Shown in pieces: positions 1 to 8,337 of a stretch of DNA of 64,000 nucleotides. This DNA is from Flexivirga alba. Its GTDB lineage: Bacteria > Actinomycetota > Actinomycetes > Actinomycetales > Dermatophilaceae. The notes beneath the pieces are model-generated. The model saw only the letters and a program-made list of their open reading frames with translations. It searched no databases and was not told the DNA's origin. The first letter of the stretch is position 1. The number at the start of each line of letters is the position of its first letter. The position numbers were made by a program, and so were the translations under genes. The DNA is taken from NCBI RefSeq assembly GCF_042661025.1, contig NZ_JBHSWH010000001.1, positions 186,001-250,000 on the forward strand. Direction: 5' to 3'.

Positions 1-2
1 CA

Positions 3-362
3 GGCTCTGCCACCGCCCTGACGAAGGTCGCGATGCGTTCCAGCCTCGAACAGACCGCGACGATCGTCACCCGGCACTACGTGCCGCTGACGCTGGGGCT
101 CGTACCCTTCTCCAAGCGAGCCCGCCGGGCGTATGTGGCCTCCGCGGTCCTGGCCGGTCTCGTCGCCCACCGACGCAAGCGACCCGCGCTGGACCCGGTG
201 CGCTTCATCGCGCTCCGTACGCTCGACGATCTCGCCTACGGGCTGGGCCTCTGGTGGGGCGCCCTCGCCGCACGCTCGCCGGAGGCGCTCATCCCCCTGG
301 TACGCCGCGGGATCCGCCCTGGTCAACGCGATGCCGAAGCACGGTCCGAACGACCGGGCTGA
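3..362 (+). CDS. C-terminal part of an MftF-like glycosyltransferase (5' end outside window)
   Basis: The reading frame is open from base 3, with no start inside the window, so this is the tail of a longer gene. The 119 visible residues combine a basic, hydrophobic stretch (FSKRARRAYVASAVLAGLVA) with the phrase LDPVRFIALRTLDDLAYGLG. That is how I remember the C-terminus of the mycofactocin glycosyltransferase MftF, where the segment follows the GT2 catalytic domain and sits at the membrane. MftF glycosylates the peptide-derived redox cofactor mycofactocin. None of the other mycofactocin genes is in the window, so the call rests on this C-terminal resemblance alone. Another membrane-bound GT2 enzyme is possible. 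Confidence 0.55.
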   Translation, partial: GSATALTKVAMRSSLEQTATIVTRHYVPLTLGLVPFSKRARRAYVASAVLAGLVAHRRKRPALDPVRFIALRTLDDLAYGLGLWWGALAARSPEALIPLVRRGIRPGQRDAEARSERPG

Positions 363-541
363 CCGCACCTCGCACCCGACCTGCGAGCGGACGTGCAGCG
401 CTCCGGTAGCATGCTTCCAGTGCGGGCTCCTACTTCGAACGGTCATCCGGTCGATCGGGCGCTGGCACTCCGGGCACGGCGTGACGGTGCAGCAACTCAC
501 CCAATCTGGTGATCTTGCTGCTGCTGTTCGTTCCGGTCCTT

Positions 542-614
542 GCCCCCGTAGCTCAGGGGATAGAGCACCGCTCTCCTAAAGCGGGTGTCGCATGTTCGAA
601 TCATGCCGGGGGCA
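542..614 (+). tRNA. tRNA-Arg (anticodon CCT)
   Basis: A full cloverleaf of 73 nt can be folded by eye. The acceptor stem GCCCCCG (542-548) pairs with CGGGGGC (607-613), with discriminator A at 614. The D stem is GCTC/GAGC (551-554 with 563-566). The anticodon stem CCGCT/AGCGG encloses loop CTCCTAA with anticodon CCT at 575-577. The T arm is GCATG-TTCGAAT-CATGC. It reads AGG codons. CCA is not encoded. Nothing next to it looks like an integrated element. Confidence 0.96.
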
Positions 615-636
615 CTGTATTTCCACAGAGCACGCA

Positions 637-1122
637 TCATGCCGCGGTTCGTGGGTCCTCAGGCGGGAAGAACAGCCGCCACAGCGGGAAGAGCCCGAGT
701 ACCGAGGTGGCCAGCGACGCGATCCCGGTCGGCTGCTTGAGATACACCGCGAGGTAACCGAGCAGCGGCAGCCGGGTCTGTTCGACGCCCTGCACCATGC
801 GCGGCGAGATGGTCCACACGTCTGCCGTGCGGTTGCCGTCGCCCTTGGCGTGTATGCCGGTGTCGGCGACGCTGGTGATCCGGTGGGTCACCAGGTCAGG
901 TCTGGCGGAGTGCCGGAAGGTGATGATGTCGCCCGTCGGGAAGTGGTGCGGCGCCGCGGGCCGGTCGATGATCAGATCACCGGGCACGAGCGTAGGTGTC
1001 ATCGAGCCCGTGTGTATGACGTACGCCCGGTATCCCTGCTGCCAGCGGGCGACCCCGACCGCAATGACCCCGAGGAAGAGCAGCGCAACGGACGCCCAGG
1101 CGATGCGGCGGCGGATGTGCAC
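637..1122 (-). CDS. SipW/ER-type signal peptidase I (S26B)
   Basis: This 161-residue protein has an N-terminal membrane segment (about residues 9-25). The nucleophile motif TGSMTPTLVPGD puts the catalytic Ser at position 40. DLVTHRI places a His at position 80, where bacterial type I peptidases have Lys, so the protein is of the Ser-His type found in SipW, archaea and the ER. A second hydrophobic segment lies near the C-terminus (about 131-152). Such enzymes release a few dedicated secreted proteins from the membrane. The gene directly upstream on the same strand (1201-1537) encodes a short secreted protein with the usual SipW-substrate start, though it is broken. The two were probably a substrate-peptidase pair. 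Confidence 0.85.
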   Translation of the reverse strand: MHIRRRIAWASVALLFLGVIAVGVARWQQGYRAYVIHTGSMTPTLVPGDLIIDRPAAPHHFPTGDIITFRHSARPDLVTHRITSVADTGIHAKGDGNRTADVWTISPRMVQGVEQTRLPLLGYLAVYLKQPTGIASLATSVLGLFPLWRLFFPPEDPRTAA

Positions 1123-1200
1123 AGGTGACTCCTCACGTTCGGGTACGCGTTGGTGGGACGAGCCGCGTCCGTCCCACCAACCCGTTGGAGACGGGTGCGG

Positions 1201-1537
1201 TTACCAGGTTGCTCCGGGCGCGATACCCGGCTGGGTCGCGACGATCTTGAACCCGACGTTCGCCCACGGCACATTCTGCGTCGTTGCCCTACCGGTGATG
1301 CGCCCTACGGGTGATGCCGAACGTGACGGTGGCGTTGGCTGTCGACCCAGGGGGTTCAACCCAGTGAAATCTATCGTCGTCGAACCGTGGTACAGCGGCA
1401 GGCTTCCGGACGAACCCGAGAGGTTGCCACTGGCGCTGTCGGTCAAATCGGCCCCGGTGCCTGAGGACGCGGCGGCCACGAGTGCCGCGGAAATGCCCAC
1501 TGCGCCAACGAAACCGATGAGTCGAACGCTTATTCAT
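1201..1537 (-). pseudogene. Broken gene for a small secreted SipW-type substrate
   Basis: No single frame reads through. ATG at 1537 (weak TGGGGA upstream) starts one frame, but the signal peptide RLIGFVGAVGISAALVAAAS is in the next frame. Removing one A from the AA after the ATG would give MISVRLIGF and a normal signal peptide. Past STTIDFTGLNP the likely sequence STANATVTFGIT is back in the first frame, which would need one extra C in a C run. The tail GRATTQNVPWANVGFKIVA is again in the second frame, offset by a 16-bp tandem duplication (1286-1317). Repaired, it gives a secreted protein of about 105 residues. One frameshift could be a sequencing slip, but the duplication looks like a real lesion. 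The function is unknown; the neighbour is its likely peptidase. Confidence 0.6.
1286..1317. repeat. 16-bp tandem duplication inside the SipW-substrate gene
   Basis: Copy 1 (1286-1301) and copy 2 (1302-1317) read GCCCTACCGGTGATGC and GCCCTACGGGTGATGC and differ at one base. Sixteen is not a multiple of three, so the second copy shifts the frame. Deleting either copy joins FGIT to GRATTQ in one frame. Confidence 0.85.
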
Positions 1538-1735
1538 GGAAGTCCCCAGCTACTGAAAGGAGTGACCGGCGGCTTGTGTCGCGGGGCGCGATGAACATTA
1601 GGTTCCAATGGTTCGGCACGCGCCCACTTCGCTAGTACCGTCTGGCTGCAACAGATATTTCCTGCAAGATGCTCCGGTGTGGGCCGAACACGGTGTAGCC
1701 GCAGTAGCGTGCACGACCGTTTACCCGCGACTCTC

Positions 1736-2422
1736 CTACCCGCGAGGTAAGGCACCGGCGAACCACCCGGTGATGGTGGCCGGATGCGTGATCGCGGTGC
1801 CGACCACCACCGTGAAAGCACCGGCATCGATCGCGGCGCGAGCTTGCGCCGGGGTGTGTACGCGCCCCTCACAGACCACCGGCACCTCGAGCGCCGACGC
1901 CAACTGCTCGACGAGCTGCAGGTTCGGGCCCTCGGTCTTGGTCGTGTATGGCGTGTAACCCGCCAGCGTTGTCCCGACCAGATCCGCGCCGGCGTCAGCG
2001 GCGGCGCGCCCCTCGTCCAGCGTGGAGCAGTCCGCCATCACCAAAACGCCTGTGCGCCGGTGTAATTCGCTGATTATCTCGGCAACGGTTCTACCATCGG
2101 GGCGCTCCTGTGCCGTGCCGTCGATGGCGACGATCTCGACCCCCGTCTCCGCGACGGCCAGCGCGTGCTCCAGCGTCGGAGTGATGTAGACCGGCGCGTC
2201 ACCGTCCTTCCAGAGACCGATCACCGGCAGGTCGACCTGCTGATGGATCAGTCGCAGGTCGTCCAGCCCCTGCGCTCGTATGGCGGCGGCACCTCCGCGC
2301 GCAGCGGACAGCGCCACCCGGGCCATCGTCCGCGGATCGCGCATCGGCTCGCCCGGGTATGCCTGACACGACACGATCAACCTGCCGCGCAGACTCTCGA
2401 TCACGTTGTTGCTCAACGGCAT
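1736..2422 (-). CDS. nanE: N-acetylmannosamine-6-phosphate 2-epimerase
   Basis: This is a 228-residue TIM-barrel protein with the NanE signatures RGRLIVSCQAYPGEPM at the N-terminus, GLWK, VEIVAIDGTAQERPDGR, VMADCSTLDEGRAAADAGADLVGTTLAGYT and FTVVVGTAITHP. The enzyme converts ManNAc-6-P to GlcNAc-6-P, the third step of sialic acid breakdown in the cytosol. It is the last gene of the sialic acid operon, 28 bp after the kinase. Length is normal for the family. No nagA or nagB is in the window, so the last steps to fructose-6-P must be encoded elsewhere. Confidence 0.93.
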   Translation of the reverse strand: MPLSNNVIESLRGRLIVSCQAYPGEPMRDPRTMARVALSAARGGAAAIRAQGLDDLRLIHQQVDLPVIGLWKDGDAPVYITPTLEHALAVAETGVEIVAIDGTAQERPDGRTVAEIISELHRRTGVLVMADCSTLDEGRAAADAGADLVGTTLAGYTPYTTKTEGPNLQLVEQLASALEVPVVCEGRVHTPAQARAAIDAGAFTVVVGTAITHPATITGWFAGALPRG

Positions 2423-2450
2423 TCCTTCCGCACGGGGTCAGTGTTCAGGA

Positions 2451-3352
2451 TCAGGCTCGCTGCGCCCGCAAGGGCGGCGTCACCCCGAGTTGGCTGCGGG
2501 ACACCCGCACGTCTTCGGTCGCCGGCAACAACTGCTCGTGCAGCGCCCGCTCCATCGGACCCCACCACTGCTCGCCGGCTCCGACGACTCCCCCGCCGAT
2601 CACTACTGTGTCAGGGTCCAGGAGATTCACCGTTCCACCGACCGCGGCGCCGAGCGCCTCGGCCCCTGGGTGAGCACCTCTCGTGCACAAGTGGATCCGG
2701 CGTCGGCGTCCTGCACGATCTGCTGCACCGTACGCACCTGTCGCCCGATCCGTTCGCTGTATGACGCCGCCAGTGCCGGCCCCGCTGCGATCGCCTCCAG
2801 GTGACCCACGCGGCCGCAAACGCACGGGCGACCCTCGGCCGCGGCCGCCGGGATGTGCCCGAGGTGGCCCGCCACCTCGTGCGCGCCGAACAGCACGTCG
2901 CCCCCGCGGAGGAACGACGCACCGACGCCGGTGCCCACCGCCACCATCAGCAGTGATTCCGCATCGGCGCCGGCACCGATCCAGGCCTCGCCCAGCGCAT
3001 GCGCGTGCACGTCATTCACCACGCGCACGGGCAACCCGGTCGCGTCCGAGATCCGCTCTCGCACAGGCGTTCCGGCCCAGTCGTGCAGCACCTTCGTGGC
3101 CGATCGCGCCACTCCCGACCGATGATCGATCACCCCGGCCGACCCGACGCCCACGCCGAGCGGCCGAGTGCCGTCCGCGACAACGTTGATCAGTCTGAGC
3201 ACTGTCGCCAGAATTGCGTCGGGTCCGTCGGATCCAGGCGTCCCTTCGGTGGCCCGACCGATCACCTGCCCATCGGTGTCGACCAGCGCGGCAACGGTCT
3301 TGGTCCCACCGATGTCGACACCGACCGCGACGCCCGACCGGTGAGTCCTCAT
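2451..3352 (-). CDS. nanK: ROK-family kinase, probable N-acetylmannosamine kinase (frameshifted)
   Basis: The N-terminal part has the ROK ATP-binding motif VDIGGTKT and the usual GVGSAGVID, VVNDVHAHALGE and VAVGTGVGASF blocks. The ROK zinc motif appears as CVCGRVGHLE, with His where the last Cys is usual. The frame then breaks: after EVLTQ it continues in another frame as GAEALGAAVGGTVNLLDPDTVVIGGGV. The break sits on a CCCC run at 2663-2666; one more base would restore a protein of about 300 residues, the normal ROK length. The start overlaps the stop of the lyase gene (ATGA). Its place between lyase and epimerase makes ManNAc the likely substrate. I suspect a sequence error more than a pseudogene. 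Confidence 0.85.
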
Positions 3353-4281
3353 CGCCGGACGTCGAGTCCGGCAAGCTCCAATTGCTCACGCACGCGGCCG
3401 GTTTCGGCGTCGTCGAAGGTTCGCATCGGCAGGGAGACGGTCGGCGAGTCGATGACTCCCAACAGGTGCAGCGCGGTCTTGAAGGCACCGACGCCACGGG
3501 TGGCGCCCGCTGTCGTCGCCGGGTCCGGCGCATCGACGATCCTGAAGAGCCGGCCGAGCCGTTCCTGCTCGGTTCGTGCGCCGGCCCAGTCCTGTTTGTC
3601 GGCATACGAATGCAGGCGGACGTAGCCGGCCGGGTCGACGTTGCCCAGCCCGGGCACGGACCCCGACGCGCCGGCGAGCAGCATTCCGTCGACGACCAAC
3701 TCGTGCCCGGTCAACAGCGAGAAGCCGGCGTCCTGCTGGTCGTCCAGTCCGATCCGCAGCTGCCGGAAGGCGACATCGTCGCCGCTGGAGTCCTTGACCC
3801 CGGCCAGCACGCCCTCGGCAGCCAGCCGCAGCAGCATGTCCAGCGGCAGCTTGCGGCCGACGCACACCGGGATGTCGTAGGCCAGCACGGGAAGCGAGGA
3901 TGCCGCCGATACCGCGCGCAGGTGCCGCTCGATCTCGTACGGTCCGACGATCACGTAGAACGGTGCGGTGACCACTGTCGCGTCCGCACCGAGTCGTTCG
4001 GCCGCGCGCACCCGGTCCAGCACCCGCGGGGTGGCCGGCTCGATGCAGCCGGCCATGACGGGCACGGCACCGGCCGCGGTGCGCACGATGACGTCCAGCG
4101 CCATATCGCGCTGCGCATCGGTGAGGAAGACCGTCTCGCCGGAGCTGCCGAGCGCGAAGAGACCGTCGACACCACCGTCGAGCAGGTACTGGACGAGCCG
4201 CTCGAGCGAGCTCCGGTCAACCTGTCCGTCCTCGGTCAGCGGGGTGACGACGGGCGGGATGACACCGGTGTAGGTGGACAC
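3349..4281 (-). CDS. nanA: DapA-superfamily aldolase, probable N-acetylneuraminate lyase
   Basis: This 310-residue TIM barrel of the DHDPS/NAL family has GSSGET near residue 44, YDIPV in the middle, and the Schiff-base lysine in AGVKDSSGDD. The sequence alone does not separate the lyase from other members, but the position does: it sits between the last transporter gene (3-bp gap) and the ROK kinase (4-bp overlap), in the operon that also holds nanE, with a sialidase nearby. The predicted reaction is Neu5Ac to ManNAc plus pyruvate. YDIPV in place of the commoner YNIP is a small deviation. Confidence 0.85.
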   Translation of the reverse strand: MSTYTGVIPPVVTPLTEDGQVDRSSLERLVQYLLDGGVDGLFALGSSGETVFLTDAQRDMALDVIVRTAAGAVPVMAGCIEPATPRVLDRVRAAERLGADATVVTAPFYVIVGPYEIERHLRAVSAASSLPVLAYDIPVCVGRKLPLDMLLRLAAEGVLAGVKDSSGDDVAFRQLRIGLDDQQDAGFSLLTGHELVVDGMLLAGASGSVPGLGNVDPAGYVRLHSYADKQDWAGARTEQERLGRLFRIVDAPDPATTAGATRGVGAFKTALHLLGVIDSPTVSLPMRTFDDAETGRVREQLELAGLDVRR

Positions 4282-4284
4282 GAT

Positions 4285-5325
4285 TTACGCTCCTTGCGCA
4301 GTTGCCCCGCGGTTGTCGGCGGTAGCCTCGCGCAGCAATTCTGTTGTGGTGGTTGTTGATTCGATCGGGTGATAGCAGCGGATCGAGTGGTTGTCGGCGA
4401 CCTCGTCATACGCCGGCATCGTGGTGGCGCAGACGTCATCCGCCCGCCAGCAGCGGGTGCGGAACGGGCAGCCACTCGGTGGTGCCGACGCTGACGGAAC
4501 GGACCCGCCCAGCGGGATCGGGTCCGTGGGGTGCAGCAGGCTCGGTGCTGCCGAGAAAAGCGCCCGCGTGTAGGGGTGCCGTCCGTCGTCGGGGAGCCCA
4601 GCTGCGGGAGCCTGCTCGACGATGCGCCCCAGATACATGCTGATGACCCGGTCACTCACCCGCTTCACGGTCTGAATGTCGTGTGACACGAAGACCATTG
4701 CCAGGTTGAGCTCACGCTTGAGGTCGAGCAACAGGTTCAGGATCTGGGCCCGGACCGACACGTCCAGCGCGCTCGTCGGCTCGTCGGCCACGACGAGCGA
4801 GGGGTCGAGTGCCAGTGCCCGTGCGATCGAGACGCGCTGGCGCTGACCGCCGGAGAGCGACGTCGGCAACGCATCTGCGAGCGAGCTCGGCAGGCCGACG
4901 AGATCCATCAGCTCCCGCACCCGCACGGCCCGCTCCGCCGAGGACTTCCAGCGGTGCACGTCCAGCGGATCCCGGATGATCTCCGACACCGGCATACGTC
5001 GGTTCAGCGACCCGGACGGATCCTGGAAGATCATGCCGACACCTCGCCCGAGCACGGCCCGCCGTTCGCGGGTCGACATCGACCAGACGTCCTTGCCCTC
5101 CCACAAGAGCGCACCGTCGGTGGGGCGCTGCAGCCCGACGAGGACCCTCGCGAGTGTCGATTTGCCGCAACCGGATTCGCCGACAATGCCGACCGTGGTA
5201 CCCGCTTCGATCGAGATGTCGGCACCGGTCAGCGCGTAGACGTGACCGCTGCCGAAGAAGCCGCCACTGCGGATCCGGTGCACGACGTGCAGGTCCTTGC
5301 CCTCGAGCAGCGGGGAGTCATTCAT
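4285..5325 (-). CDS. ABC transporter ATP-binding protein, OppF/DppF type
   Basis: This 346-residue ATPase has Walker A GESGCGKST (about residue 49), signature LSGGQRQRVSIARALALDP, Walker B VVADEPTSALD and the H-loop SHDIQTVKRV. The C-terminal oligopeptide-transporter zone has the Cys-bearing motif GCPFRTRCWRADDVC. It pairs with the ATPase half of the fused gene upstream, whose stop it overlaps by 8 bp, and precedes the lyase gene by 3 bp. OppF-type transporters usually move peptides, but related systems import sialic acid (SatABCD, and SiaEFGI in corynebacteria). The operon suggests sialic acid here. Confidence 0.88.
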   Translation of the reverse strand: MNDSPLLEGKDLHVVHRIRSGGFFGSGHVYALTGADISIEAGTTVGIVGESGCGKSTLARVLVGLQRPTDGALLWEGKDVWSMSTRERRAVLGRGVGMIFQDPSGSLNRRMPVSEIIRDPLDVHRWKSSAERAVRVRELMDLVGLPSSLADALPTSLSGGQRQRVSIARALALDPSLVVADEPTSALDVSVRAQILNLLLDLKRELNLAMVFVSHDIQTVKRVSDRVISMYLGRIVEQAPAAGLPDDGRHPYTRALFSAAPSLLHPTDPIPLGGSVPSASAPPSGCPFRTRCWRADDVCATTMPAYDEVADNHSIRCYHPIESTTTTTELLREATADNRGATAQGA

Positions 5326-7333
5326 GAGATGCCGCCTTCACCAGATCGGGAGTGGAGACCTGCTCGGTCACCGCGTGATGACACGCGGACCGGTGACTGT
5401 CCGGGTTGACGCCGTGGACCAGCATGTCCGGCACCTCGTCGTGACAGATCGAGGTCGCCGCCGGACAACGGTCCGCGAACCGGCAGCCCGCCGGGAAATC
5501 GGCCGGCGACGGCACCGTCCCGCGAATCTGGGTGAGCCGTTCGGCACCCGCCTCCAGGGACAGCACCGAGCCCAGCAACCCGCGGGAGTAGTGGTGTTGA
5601 GGCTGCTCCACCACGTCGGCGGCGACGCCGTCCTCGACGATCCGGCCGCCATACATGACGGCGACGCGGTCGCACACCTCGCTGACCAGCGCCAGGTCGT
5701 GGCTGACCAGGATGAGCGCGAAGCCGTATTCCGCGCGCAACCGGAGCAGCAGCTCGATGACCTGTGCTTGCACGGTGACGTCGAGCGCGGTGGTCGGCTC
5801 GTCGGCGATGATCAGCTTGGCGTCACGGGCCAACGCCATCGCGATGACGACGCGCTGCCGCTGACCACCCGACAGTTCGTGCGGGTATGACGACAGCGTC
5901 CGCTGCGCGTCCAGCCCGACCAGGCCCATCAGCTCCTCGGCGGACCGCGTGCCGTCACGCCGAATGATTTGTCGCAGTTGGGCTTTGACGGTCATCGCGG
6001 GGTTCAGCGCCGAGAGCGCGTCCTGATAGACCATCGCGATGTCGCGGCCCATCAGAGCACGACGTCGACCCGGCTTCATGCCGACCAGTTCCTTGCCGTC
6101 GAAGGCCATCGAACCGGTGACGTGCGCGCCCTTGGGCAACAGACCCATGATCGCGAGTGAGGTCAACGACTTTCCGCTGCCGGACTCGCCGACCAGGCCG
6201 AGCACTTCGCCGGGCCGCACCGCGAGATCGACACCGTCCACGATGGCCACCCCGCGATGCCGCTCGGGGAAGTCGATGCGCAGATCGCGCACCGTCAGGA
6301 TCGGCTCGGCCTCCGGCCGCGGACGGGCGCTCGCACGCAGCCGCTCGGCGGCGATCGCCAGTCCCGGCAGCGCCTCCGCGGGAGCGCCGCCACCGGCGGC
6401 GCTTTCCTCGGCCTCGATCTCGGCCGGTCCGGTCGATGCACTTCCGCGAGCCGCGGGCGCCGCCCAGGCGTCCGAGATGCCTTCGGACAACACGTTGAGG
6501 CACAGCACGGTCACCAGGATGAGAAGTCCGGGGAAGAACGTCGCCCACCAGCCACCGGCCTGCAGGATCTGCTGGCCGTAGGCGATGACCGAGCCCCACG
6601 ACGACTGCGCCGCCTGACCGGGCAGGCCACCACCGATGAAGGACAGCGATGCCTCGAAGATGATCGAGTCGGCGACCATCACCGTGGTGAACACCATGAC
6701 CGGTGCCGCGCAGTTGCGCATCACGTGCCGCCGCAGGATGTGGAAGCGGCGGGCACCGATGACCTGCTCCGCGGCCACGTAGTCCTCGCCGTACTGCGAG
6801 AGCACGTTGGCCCGAACCACCCGGGCGATGGACGGTGTGAAGACGAAACCGATCGCCAGGATCAACACCGACAACTTGTCCTTGCCGTAGGCGACGACGA
6901 GCACCGCCGCCAGCGCGATCGCCGGAAAGGCCATCACGATGTCCAGCAGCCGCATGATGATCTCGTCGACCACCTTGCGGCTGGTCGCAGCGACCGCGCC
7001 GAGCAGCGACCCGAAGATGAGGGCGAACGCAGCTGCCCCGAAGCCGACCTCGAGCGAGCGTCGGGTGCCGGCGATCAATCGGGAGAAGATGTCTCGGCCG
7101 GACGCGTCGAGACCGAACCAGTAGTCACCGTTCGGGCCGGTGCCCACGGCATCGAGTCCGGTCTGCGTCGGGTCGTGCGGCGTGAGCAACCCGCTGAAGA
7201 TCGCCACCAGGATCAGCAAACCCACGAAGCAGAGCGCGATGCGGGACGGAATGCCGAGGCGGGACAGGCTCATGGACCGGGTGCCCGGGTTGTCCGACAG
7301 CTTGCGGGTCAGGCCCGCGCGATATCCAGCCAT
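5318..7333 (-). CDS. Fused ABC permease-ATPase (DppC-DppD type)
   Basis: One 671-residue reading frame encodes two usual subunits. Residues 1 to about 300 are a DppC-type permease with five or six membrane segments and the EAA-like loop (EDYVAAEQVIGARRFHILRR). After a linker rich in Ala, Gly and Glu comes a full OppD-type ATPase with GESGSGKS, LSGGQRQRVVIAMALA, IIADEPTTALD and the C-terminal CRFADRCPAATSIC. The ATG at 7333 is chosen because it overlaps the stop of the preceding permease (TGATG); longer upstream reading is out-of-frame noise from dppB. The frame is continuous through the join, so this is a real fusion rather than two genes. It should form the importer with DppB, OppF and the binding protein. 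Confidence 0.88.
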   Translation of the reverse strand: MAGYRAGLTRKLSDNPGTRSMSLSRLGIPSRIALCFVGLLILVAIFSGLLTPHDPTQTGLDAVGTGPNGDYWFGLDASGRDIFSRLIAGTRRSLEVGFGAAAFALIFGSLLGAVAATSRKVVDEIIMRLLDIVMAFPAIALAAVLVVAYGKDKLSVLILAIGFVFTPSIARVVRANVLSQYGEDYVAAEQVIGARRFHILRRHVMRNCAAPVMVFTTVMVADSIIFEASLSFIGGGLPGQAAQSSWGSVIAYGQQILQAGGWWATFFPGLLILVTVLCLNVLSEGISDAWAAPAARGSASTGPAEIEAEESAAGGGAPAEALPGLAIAAERLRASARPRPEAEPILTVRDLRIDFPERHRGVAIVDGVDLAVRPGEVLGLVGESGSGKSLTSLAIMGLLPKGAHVTGSMAFDGKELVGMKPGRRRALMGRDIAMVYQDALSALNPAMTVKAQLRQIIRRDGTRSAEELMGLVGLDAQRTLSSYPHELSGGQRQRVVIAMALARDAKLIIADEPTTALDVTVQAQVIELLLRLRAEYGFALILVSHDLALVSEVCDRVAVMYGGRIVEDGVAADVVEQPQHHYSRGLLGSVLSLEAGAERLTQIRGTVPSPADFPAGCRFADRCPAATSICHDEVPDMLVHGVNPDSHRSACHHAVTEQVSTPDLVKAASHE

Positions 7334-8289
7334 CAGTGGCCTCCTCGCAGTCTCGGGTTGGCGACCATGTAGAGCAGGTCGACGACCAGATTGATGACGA
7401 CGAAGCAGCCGGCGATGACCAGGATGGTGCCCTGCGCCAGGGACGTGTCGTTCGTCGTCACCGCCTGCATGACCAGCGTTCCCATGCCCGGCAACTGGAA
7501 GATCGCCTCGATGATGATGGTGCCGCCGAGCAGGTAGCCCACCCGCAGTCCGAGGACCGTCAGCGGGTTGACCAGCGCGTTGCGCAGCACGTTCCGCCCG
7601 ACCACGACGTATGGCGGCAGACCCGCGCCGTATGCCGTGCGCACGTAGTCCTTGTCCAGTTCCTCCACCATCGAGGTCCGCACGATCCGGGCGAGCGAGC
7701 ATCCGACGGGCAACGCCAGCGACACCGCCGGCATCGCCATGGCTTTCAGGAAGCCGCCGAAGTCGTCACCGGGGTTGACGTACCCGGCGTTCGGGAGCCA
7801 GGACCGGCTGATCGCGAACTGCTGAATCAACAACAGTGCCAACCAGAATGACGGGATCGAGATGCCTGCCATCGAGATGACGCGCACTGCGTGGTCAGGC
7901 CACTTGTCGCGGTAGAGGGCCGCGGCGATGCCGAGCACCATCGCGAGGACGAATGCCAGGAGCACACCCAGCGCCGTCAGCTCGAGGGTGACCGGCAACG
8001 CCTCCCCGACCAGGCCCGACACCGACTTGTTCAGCGACTGCGTCGTACCCAGGTTGCCGGTCAGCAGGTCGCCGATGAAGTGGACGAACTGCACCGGCGG
8101 CGACTTGTCGAGACCGTGTTCGTGGTTGTACTGCGCAATCTGCTGCTTACTCGCGCCGTCGCCGAGCGCGGAGACCGCGGAATTCACCGGCGACAACCGC
8201 ATGATGACGAAGACGAACAGTGCGATGCCGAGCAGTAGCGGGATCAGCGTCAGTATTCGCCGGAAGATCAGGCTCAGGACGCGAGCCAT
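7333..8289 (-). CDS. ABC transporter permease, DppB/OppB type
   Basis: This 318-residue membrane protein begins with the DppB signature (FRRILTLIPLLLGIALFVFVIMRLSP), followed by a periplasmic loop and about five more membrane segments. The EAA loop is VRTAYGAGLPPYVVVGRNVLRNALVN. It is the first permease of the sialic acid importer, transcribed from the binding-protein gene. Its stop overlaps the start of the fused permease-ATPase, indicating translational coupling. Confidence 0.9.
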   Translation of the reverse strand: MARVLSLIFRRILTLIPLLLGIALFVFVIMRLSPVNSAVSALGDGASKQQIAQYNHEHGLDKSPPVQFVHFIGDLLTGNLGTTQSLNKSVSGLVGEALPVTLELTALGVLLAFVLAMVLGIAAALYRDKWPDHAVRVISMAGISIPSFWLALLLIQQFAISRSWLPNAGYVNPGDDFGGFLKAMAMPAVSLALPVGCSLARIVRTSMVEELDKDYVRTAYGAGLPPYVVVGRNVLRNALVNPLTVLGLRVGYLLGGTIIIEAIFQLPGMGTLVMQAVTTNDTSLAQGTILVIAGCFVVINLVVDLLYMVANPRLRGGH

Positions 8290-8337
8290 GCGAACACCTC
8301 CTCGAGTGGGACCTGGTCAGGAATGATGGACGGTGCC

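Noticed and set aside
542..1537. An integrative element at the tRNA-Arg gene
   Set aside because: tRNA genes often serve as attachment sites, but there is no integrase, no repeat of the tRNA 3' end and no phage gene downstream.
7334..7702. An extension of the permease-ATPase fusion by about 120 residues at its N-terminus
   Set aside because: The extra residues are Arg/Ala/Gly-rich noise read out of frame through dppB. The ATG at 7333 overlaps the dppB stop and begins a normal DppC N-terminus.
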